A stretch of DNA of 7,707 nt from Chloroflexota bacterium (lineage in GTDB: Bacteria; Chloroflexota; Dehalococcoidia; DSTF01; JACRBR01): assembly GCA_016213125.1 (NCBI GenBank), contig JACRBR010000120.1, forward strand, positions 1 through 7,707. Direction: 5' to 3'. The notes beneath the pieces were generated by a model. That model saw only the letters and a program-made list of their open reading frames with translations. It was not told the origin of the DNA and ran no database searches. Made by a program: the position numbers and the translations under genes. Each line of letters begins with the position of its first letter. Within the stretch, counting starts at the first letter, position 1. Positions 1 through 4,171 of the stretch are shown here, one piece after another.

Positions 1-190
1 CCTCGCTCTCGATTGCATTCCTGAGGGCGTAGGCCACATTGACGATGTCGCGCCCTCCCATGGTGTGGATCGCTTCGGTGCGAGCCGGCTCCGTGAGGCA
101 GGGTAGGCCGTCCTCACCGACATATGCCTTTCCTTCTTTGAAGAGTTTCTGCAGTGCGCGTGCTGCGGATTCTTCCGTCATCTTCTTCAT
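1..190 (-). CDS. Unknown protein, N-terminal part only (runs off left edge)
   Basis: The minus strand is open from an ATG at 188-190 to the window edge, giving 63 residues without a stop. The start is supported by a strong Shine-Dalgarno sequence, GGAAGG (minus strand, 198-203), seven bases upstream. The protein begins MKKMTEESAARALQKLF and continues through a GEDGLPC segment to an IVNVAYALRNAIESE helix. It is mostly polar and helical, with no signal peptide or membrane segment in the visible part. I do not recognise the family. A second ATG three codons in is a possible alternative start, but its spacing to the SD is worse. Codon use is less GC-biased than in the large genes to the right. 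Its promoter must lie in 191-272, because a strong terminator sits just upstream; I see no convincing -35/-10 pair there. Confidence 0.6.
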   Translation of the reverse strand, partial: MKKMTEESAARALQKLFKEGKAYVGEDGLPCLTEPARTEAIHTMGGRDIVNVAYALRNAIESE

Positions 191-272
191 TGCTCTGCCT
201 TCCTTTTCTTCACCAGTCTGTGGATGATTCGAGCCAGAAACCGGCCACAGAATTCACGGTCTCTAAAAATGG

Positions 273-313
273 AAAAGGGGAAGGCGAAAAATTGAATTTC
301 GCCTTCCCCTTTT
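273..313. terminator. Bidirectional Rho-independent terminator
   Basis: A perfect 17-bp inverted repeat (273-289 with 297-313) encloses a seven-base loop. The left arm begins with four A and the right arm ends in T, continuing to T315, so the RNA has a U-tract in either direction. On the minus strand a further run of five T follows at 266-270. The stem core is GGGGAAGGCG. It would stop leftward transcripts coming from the small-RNA side before they reach the gene at 190. It would also stop any rightward antisense transcript leaving that gene. It lies upstream of the left gene, so it acts as an insulator rather than as that gene's own terminator. Confidence 0.85.
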
Positions 314-390
314 TTGGCACTTTCGCGCGCGAGAACGATCGTTTAGGGCTTCTAGACCCAGCATTTCTTGCGCTTTTGATATTCTCCTAG

Positions 391-420
391 AAAACAAAAA
401 TCCGCTCGAAGATCGAGCGG
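391..420 (-). terminator. Rho-independent terminator of the candidate small RNA
   Basis: Read on the minus strand, an 8-bp perfect stem CCGCTCGA / TCGAGCGG (420-413 with 409-402) closes a three-base loop. It is followed by one A and then TTTTTGTTTT (400-391). The T-tract is present only on the minus strand, so the signal is directional. No minus-strand protein gene lies upstream within reach, but a strong promoter does lie about 75 bases upstream. The short unit between them is best read as a small RNA. Confidence 0.85.
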
Positions 421-489
421 GAACTAATTTCAAATTCTCTGCGAATTTCAGCGGCTGACCCTGTGGGAGGCACACGTCTCCCCGGGTCT
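391..489 (-). ncRNA. Candidate small structured RNA, about 98 nt, unknown family
   Basis: The unit is bounded by a near-consensus promoter (524-496) and an intrinsic terminator (420-391). Within it I can fold two further perfect helices. The first is a 5' hairpin: GACCC (488-484) pairs with GGGTC (461-457), and inside it GGGAG (482-478) pairs with CTCCC (469-465) around an eight-base loop. The second is AAATTC (448-443) pairing with GAATTT (437-432) around GCAGA. The terminator is the third helix. No initiation codon with an SD opens a convincing frame, and it lacks the hallmarks of tRNA, SRP RNA (no GGAAGGAAGCAGC-type loop), tmRNA, RNase P and 5S rRNA. The CTCCC arm could in principle pair with Shine-Dalgarno sequences, which would suggest an antisense regulator; that is speculation. 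It is not an obvious leader of the gene at 190, because a second terminator intervenes. Confidence 0.6.
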
Positions 490-495
490 CGCCCA

Positions 496-524
496 AGGAT
501 ACTCGGTCGAAAGAGGCATGTCAA
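496..524 (-). promoter_or_regulatory. Sigma70-type promoter for the candidate small RNA
   Basis: On the minus strand a perfect -35 box TTGACA (524-519) is followed after exactly 17 bases by TATCCT (501-496), a 4/6 match to the -10 consensus. The predicted start is at about 489-490. This is the best promoter match I can find in the window. It faces away from the CoA-transferase gene at 585 and toward the terminator at 420-391. Confidence 0.75.
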
Positions 525-584
525 TCCCGTTCAGGCGAATTGTGGGATTTGCAGCCAACTACTCGCGCCGACAACACTTGCCGC

Positions 585-2963
585 ATGGTTGATTCGTGGC
601 CTGCCTTTGACGACGTGCGCATTGTTGAAGTCTCTTCCACTATCGGCCCCGCGATGGCCGCGTGGATGCTGTCCGAGCAGGGGGCTGACGTCGTGCGCGT
701 CGTGCCGCCCGGCGCGCCGACGCACGCGTGGTCCGGCTATCACGTCCTTGATCGCGGCAAGCACACCGTCGCGCTCGACCTGGAGTCCGACGCCGGCCGC
801 GCCGATCTCTGGCGCCTGCTCGAGCGCGCCGACATCTTCCTCTACGACTGGGCGCCGGGGGTCGATGCGCGGCTGGGGTTCGGCGCCGACGTGGTGCGGG
901 GGCGGTGTCCTCGGCTGGTGACGGGGTATTTGCCGGCGTATGGATCGCGGGGGCGGTGGGCGGGGCTGCAGGCGGACGAGGGTCTGGTGCAGGCGGTGTC
1001 GGCGGTGTGCGACGCGCAGTACCGGTACGAGCCGCGGCCGGTGCTGGTGAACCTGGCGGTGGCGGGATACGCGCAGGGGATCGTGGGGGCGCTGTCGGTG
1101 GCGGCGTCGTTGTATGCGCGGACGCGGGGTCGGATCGGCGCGTCTTCGACGGGCCGCGGTGACCGGTTCGAGCTGTCGCAGATCGCGGCGACGTTCGCGA
1201 TGGAGACGATCGCGTGGTTACGGGCGCCGAGCGTGATGCGGCTGGCGGGGCAGCAGGACCCGCGGGGGCCGATCCCGACGTACCGGCTGGTGCAGGGGAG
1301 CGACGGGGAGTGGCTGTTCTGCGGGGCGCTGACGCCGCCGTTCTGGGCGAACCTGGCGATCGCGCTGGGGCTGGAGGACTGCCTGGTCGACGAGCGGTTC
1401 CGGGGCGCGCCGATGGGGATCGCGAACATGGACGACCGGCGGGAGCTGGCGCGGCGGGTATCGGAGGCGTTCCGGTCGAAGCCGCGCGACGAGTGGCTGC
1501 GCATCCTGGAGGAGGCGGACGTGCCGCGGGCGCCGGCGCTGTCGCGCGAGGAGTGGGCGCGCGACCCGCACGTCGTCGAAAACAAGATGATGGTGGAGAT
1601 CGAGGATCCGGTGCTGGGGCGGACGCTGCAGATGGGGCTGCCCGTCAACCTGCGCAACTCGCCTGGGCGGGTGCGGGGGACGGAACCACAGATTTCACAG
1701 ATTGCACAGATTTGGGGTTTGGACGGGGAGGATCGCGGTAGTGGTGGAGCGGAGCTGTCACTGCACCTCACCCGCCGGCCCCCTCTCCACGTCGTGGAGA
1801 GGGGGAGCTCTGGCCGGCGACACCCGCTCGAGGGTGTGACCGTGATCGACTTGAGCGGGTTTATCGCGGGGGCGAGCGCTTCGATGATGCTGGCGGACTT
1901 TGGGGCTCGGGTGATCAAGGTCGAGCCGCCGGATGGCGACGGGTGGCGGTCGTCGGGGCTGGCGTTCCTGGGGTCGAACCGGGGGAAGCGGTCGGTGTGC
2001 ATCGACCTCAAGCGGCCGGAGGGACGGGAGCTGCTGCTGGAGCTGATCGACGGGGCGGACGTGCTGCACGACAACTTCCGCCACGGTGTGATGGAGCGGA
2101 TGGGGTTCACGTGGGAGATGCTTTCGGCGCGGAACCCGCGGCTGGTGTGGTCATCGGTGACCGGGTACGGACCGGCGGGTCCGCTGTCGCACCTGCCGGG
2201 GTTCGATCCCATGATGCAGGCTCGCGGAGGCGTAATGCGGGCGCAGGGCGAGCCGGGCGGGGAGCCGGTGTACCTGCAGTTGCCGGTGTGTGACTACGGG
2301 ACGGCGCTGACGTCGGCGTTCGGGATCGTCGCGGCACTGCACGCGCGAGAACGCACGGGTCGGGGCGATCGCGTGGAGACGTCGCTGGCGCACAGCGCGC
2401 TGACGATGCAAGCGGGGGAGATGCTGTTCTACGAGGGGAAGCCGCCGGACCCGACGGGCGGGCGCGACCTGGCGGGGCATCACGCGCTGTACCGCGTGTA
2501 CCGTGCATCGGACGGGTGGCTGATGGTGGCGTGCACGACGGTCGTGCAGGCGGCGGCGTTCGCAGGCGCGATCGGTGTTGCGGTGCCTGCGCCAGCATTG
2601 GGGCAGGAGACGCACGGCGAGGTCGCGGCGGCGATCGAGCGGGTGCTGGCGGGGCGGACCATCGAGGAGTGGGTCCGGGTGTTGTTGGCGGCGGGGGTGC
2701 CGGCGGCGCCGTGCGTGAGCGTGAGTGCGATGTTCGAGGACGAGCACCTGGCGGCGAACGGCCTGTGGTGGGATGCCGACCATCCGACATGGGGGATGGT
2801 CCGTCAGACAGGCGAGCTGGTGCAGTGGGAGCGGATGTCGATGCACCTGCAGTGGCGTGCGCCGCTGCTCGGGGAGCACACGGTCGAGTGCCTGGCGGAG
2901 CTGGGGATCGGGCGGGAACGAATCGAGGCCCTCATCGCTTCCGGCGCGGCCATCCAACCGTAA
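585..2963 (+). CDS. Tandem-domain family III CoA-transferase (CaiB/BaiF type)
   Basis: The 792-residue protein holds two CaiB/BaiF CoA-transferase domains, residues about 8-365 and 413-792. Each opens with the family's Rossmann-like start (VRIVEVSSTIGP; VTVIDLSGFIAG) and contains the GRGDR.E.S segment. Such enzymes move CoA between carboxylic acids through an aspartyl-CoA intermediate and normally work as interlocked dimers of roughly 400-residue chains, so this chain is probably a fused pseudo-dimer in the cytoplasm. The catalytic Asp is present in the second domain (Asp570, in PVCDYGTA) but replaced by Gly161 (AVAGYAQG) in the first. The DMSP-cleaving enzyme DddD shares this two-domain plan, but the substrate here cannot be told. 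Start: ATG 585 lies ten residues before the first conserved block. A TTG at 540 adds residues unlike the family. No SD is visible. Codon use changes near 855, and the linker holds repeat DNA. Confidence 0.88.
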   Translation: MVDSWPAFDDVRIVEVSSTIGPAMAAWMLSEQGADVVRVVPPGAPTHAWSGYHVLDRGKHTVALDLESDAGRADLWRLLERADIFLYDWAPGVDARLGFGADVVRGRCPRLVTGYLPAYGSRGRWAGLQADEGLVQAVSAVCDAQYRYEPRPVLVNLAVAGYAQGIVGALSVAASLYARTRGRIGASSTGRGDRFELSQIAATFAMETIAWLRAPSVMRLAGQQDPRGPIPTYRLVQGSDGEWLFCGALTPPFWANLAIALGLEDCLVDERFRGAPMGIANMDDRRELARRVSEAFRSKPRDEWLRILEEADVPRAPALSREEWARDPHVVENKMMVEIEDPVLGRTLQMGLPVNLRNSPGRVRGTEPQISQIAQIWGLDGEDRGSGGAELSLHLTRRPPLHVVERGSSGRRHPLEGVTVIDLSGFIAGASASMMLADFGARVIKVEPPDGDGWRSSGLAFLGSNRGKRSVCIDLKRPEGRELLLELIDGADVLHDNFRHGVMERMGFTWEMLSARNPRLVWSSVTGYGPAGPLSHLPGFDPMMQARGGVMRAQGEPGGEPVYLQLPVCDYGTALTSAFGIVAALHARERTGRGDRVETSLAHSALTMQAGEMLFYEGKPPDPTGGRDLAGHHALYRVYRASDGWLMVACTTVVQAAAFAGAIGVAVPAPALGQETHGEVAAAIERVLAGRTIEEWVRVLLAAGVPAAPCVSVSAMFEDEHLAANGLWWDADHPTWGMVRQTGELVQWERMSMHLQWRAPLLGEHTVECLAELGIGRERIEALIASGAAIQP
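1687..1713 (+). repeat. Three tandem 9-bp units (CACAGATTK) inside a gene
   Basis: Three direct copies of CACAGATT followed by T, G and T run head to tail. They are conspicuously A/T-rich in a GC-rich gene. Because nine is a multiple of three, the reading frame stays open and the units encode the peptide QISQIAQI (residues 369-376). Motifs of this kind (ACAGATT repeated) are, to my knowledge, a recurrent intergenic repeat in several environmental phyla. Here it marks the end of the first CoA-transferase domain. Confidence 0.75.
1774..1818. repeat. REP-like palindrome in the CoA-transferase linker
   Basis: A perfect 12-bp inverted repeat, CCCCCTCTCCAC (1779-1790) with its complement (1794-1805), encloses three bases. 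A second pair, GCCGGCC (1774-1780) with GGCCGGC (1812-1818), flanks it. It is translated in frame as part of the linker (…RRPPLHVVERGSSGRR…, around residues 397-412). Its form is that of a mobile or dispersed intergenic palindrome rather than protein-selected sequence. It begins 60 bases after the 9-bp repeats, and the two together fill the space between domains. Confidence 0.65.
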
Positions 2964-2972
2964 CGTTGATTT

Positions 2973-3009
2973 CGAGCGCGCCAGGGCTCGCACCGGCATG
3001 CGATGCTGG
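2973..3009 (+). other. Two weak hairpins after the CoA-transferase stop
   Basis: CGAGC (2973-2977) pairs with GCTCG (2986-2990). CCGGCAT (2993-2999) pairs with ATGCTGG (3003-3009) with one G-U pair around a three-base loop. No T-tract follows, so these are not a clear intrinsic terminator. They may protect or help end the transcript before the next promoter. Confidence 0.3.
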
Positions 3010-3025
3010 CGGGATGGCGATCTCG

Positions 3026-3034
3026 TGTCATAAT
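3026..3034 (+). promoter_or_regulatory. Probable extended -10 promoter of the DUF3105 gene
   Basis: TGTCATAAT matches the extended -10 form (TG, one base, then CATAAT, 5/6 to TATAAT). The -35 region at the right distance is poor, as is common for extended -10 promoters. The expected start is near 3041, giving a leader of about 47 bases before the ATG at 3088. It lies in the 124-bp gap after the CoA-transferase, which suggests the DUF3105 gene has its own transcript. Confidence 0.45.
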
Positions 3035-3039
3035 GGCGC

Positions 3040-3076
3040 GGCGCTCCGAGAGGGCGCCATATCCATGCGGAGGAGA
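3040..3076 (+). promoter_or_regulatory. 5' leader hairpin and Shine-Dalgarno of the DUF3105 gene
   Basis: Seven base pairs (3040-3046 with 3052-3058, one G-U) form a GC-rich hairpin almost exactly at the predicted 5' end of the mRNA. The purine-rich GGAGGAGA (3069-3076) follows, 11 bases before ATG 3088. A 5'-terminal hairpin of this sort often stabilises transcripts. I see no riboswitch or attenuator structure. Confidence 0.4.
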
Positions 3077-3087
3077 CTCGCAGGCAG

Positions 3088-3990
3088 ATGAGCCGAGAAC
3101 AACGACGAACGGAACAGAAAAGGCAAGCGCGTCCGGGCGGAACGCCGCCGAACCGGCGCACGCCCCAGCGAGTGGCGACGGACCGCGGTCTGCCGACGAT
3201 ACCGCTGGCGATTGCGGGCGGAGTCATCCTGGTGGTGGCGCTGCTCGGGTACCTGATCTTTCAGGCGAACAGCGGGGGCGACAGTGGGCCATCGGGACCG
3301 GAGAAGGCGGCAGCCGACAACAGCCCCGACCTGCCCGGGCGGTACGTCGCGGACCAGGGGCGCGGGCACTTCGACGGCGGGCTCATCGGGCACGTAACGT
3401 TCCCGTTCTGCGAGGGCGTCGAGCAGTCGGATCTTGCGAAGACCCGATCAGGCGTAGCGTACGGCTCCACGCCGGGATCGACGCCGCCAACGGCCACGCC
3501 GACATCGGTCAACAGCCCGACGCCGCACGCGCCGAGCGTGACACCGATCCCGCTGGACTGCCACAACTCGAATCCACCGGCATCGGGCGAGCACCTGGGT
3601 GTGCAGCGGAACGTGGACATCGGCGACGGAAGAATCATCAACATTCCGCCGGACCCGGACGTGTATCCGCACGACGTGGAGATCCCGCGCGATGCGATCG
3701 CCCACATCCTGGAGCACGCGGGGGTGTACGTCGGCTGGAACTGCGAGGACGGGGACCAGGCGTGCCTCGACGTCGTCGCCCAGGTCGAGGACCTGGCGAA
3801 TAGCCGTATCGACAATCACGATGACCGGGTGGTGATGTCGGTCGACCTGGATCTTCCTGTCGGGACGATCGGGGCGTCGGCGTGGACGCGCGTGATGAAC
3901 TTCAAGTACTCCGAGTACGACGAGAAGGCGCTCGAGGACTTCATCGGAACGCACGCCTGCCGGTATAACCCCGAGAACTTCCCGTGTTAG
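3088..3990 (+). CDS. DUF3105 family membrane-anchored protein
   Basis: The protein has 300 residues. An Arg/Gln-rich cytoplasmic N-terminus (1-35) precedes one membrane segment (about 37-58, IPLAIAGGVILVVALLGYLI). The rest is then predicted to be outside the membrane. The C-terminal two thirds match DUF3105: a GxxH element (H94), PPASGEH (163-169), the hallmark HILEHAGVYVGWNC (206-219), and an ASAW-containing end (263-266) followed by ALEDFIG. Conserved His94, His169, His206 and His210 could form a metal or active site; the family's function is unknown. A Ser/Thr/Pro-rich stretch (about 126-156) interrupts the domain between the first His and PPASGEH, which looks like an added flexible or glycosylatable insert. 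Six Cys (108, 158, 219, 226, 291, 300) could form disulfides. Start chosen from the GGAGGAGA ribosome site. Confidence 0.85.
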   Translation: MSREQRRTEQKRQARPGGTPPNRRTPQRVATDRGLPTIPLAIAGGVILVVALLGYLIFQANSGGDSGPSGPEKAAADNSPDLPGRYVADQGRGHFDGGLIGHVTFPFCEGVEQSDLAKTRSGVAYGSTPGSTPPTATPTSVNSPTPHAPSVTPIPLDCHNSNPPASGEHLGVQRNVDIGDGRIINIPPDPDVYPHDVEIPRDAIAHILEHAGVYVGWNCEDGDQACLDVVAQVEDLANSRIDNHDDRVVMSVDLDLPVGTIGASAWTRVMNFKYSEYDEKALEDFIGTHACRYNPENFPC

Positions 3991-4041
3991 TGGACGGTGG
4001 GCAGTAGACGGTTCACAGTTCATCGTCGTCTAACAGCGACC

Positions 4042-4068
4042 GTAGGGCGGCCCAAGCGGCCGCCTTAC
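4042..4068 (+). repeat. Palindromic GTAGGG-type repeat, possible terminator
   Basis: GTAGGGCGGCC (4042-4052) pairs with GGCCGCCTTAC (4058-4068) over 11 bp with one G-U, around CAAGC. It lies 52 bases after the DUF3105 stop and about 100 bases before the DUF2207 start, so it could end the DUF3105 transcript. The following bases (TTCGTGTTAT) are only mildly T-rich, so termination is uncertain. The GTAGGG(G)CG opening also occurs in the palindrome inside the NuoG-like gene, suggesting one dispersed repeat family. Confidence 0.55.
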
Positions 4069-4134
4069 TTCGTGTTATGGCTCGGACAGTCTTGACTCGG
4101 GGCCATTGTCCCTGAAGCCACCGCGGCGAGCCTG

Positions 4135-4162
4135 TTGGATGCGCGGGCTTGATGCCTGATAC
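4135..4162 (+). promoter_or_regulatory. Possible leaderless promoter of the DUF2207 gene
   Basis: TTGGAT (4135-4140) and TGATAC (4157-4162) stand 16 bases apart. The predicted transcript start (about 4168-4170) is only two to four bases before ATG 4172. No Shine-Dalgarno sequence is visible upstream of that ATG. Both facts fit a leaderless mRNA, though each box is an imperfect match. Confidence 0.35.
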
Positions 4163-4171
4163 TCCCGGCGT

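Larger units (their letters stand above)
191..584. other. Intergenic region between divergent genes, rich in RNA signals
   Basis: This 394-base gap separates the leftward gene starting at 190 from the rightward CoA-transferase starting at 585. It is much more A/T-rich than its surroundings. From right to left on the minus strand it holds a sigma70-type promoter (524-496), a three-hairpin candidate small RNA (about 489-391) ending in an intrinsic terminator, an unexplained 77-base piece (314-390), a second terminator that works in both directions (273-313), and the leader of the left gene. The 314-390 piece contains short palindromes (TCTAGA, CGATCG, TCGCGCGCGA) but nothing I can name. Short open frames here, such as one on the minus strand over 263-496, run straight through the terminators and look non-coding. 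Confidence 0.7.

Noticed and set aside
421..489. tRNA or SRP RNA at the small-RNA locus
   Set aside because: No TTCGA-type T-loop, no CCA end, no cloverleaf, and no SRP tetraloop/GGAAGGAAGCAGC motif.
263..496. A 77-codon open frame on the minus strand over the small-RNA region
   Set aside because: It runs through the small-RNA hairpins and both terminators. Its ATG (494-496) has no SD and precedes the predicted transcript start, and its residues show no family features.
540..584. Upstream TTG start for the CoA-transferase
   Set aside because: The extra 15 residues do not resemble the family. ATG 585 is ten residues ahead of the first conserved block, the usual distance.
842..2212. Long minus-strand open frame of 456 codons inside the CoA-transferase gene
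   Set aside because: It is a by-product of high-GC codon use: rich in Ser, Arg and Pro, no recognisable domain, and fully overlapping a gene with clear homology.
1836..2963. Second CoA-transferase domain as a separate gene starting at a GTG near 1836
   Set aside because: There is no stop between the domains and no SD before that GTG. One uninterrupted frame covers both.
585..2963. Naming the tandem CoA-transferase as DMSP lyase DddD
   Set aside because: The architecture and the single Asp in the second half agree, but other two-domain CoA-transferases share this plan and nothing in the neighbourhood points to DMSP metabolism.
2151..3227. Long minus-strand open frame of 358 codons
   Set aside because: Its composition (Arg/His/Pro-rich) is that of an antisense shadow, and it overlaps two supported genes and their promoter region.
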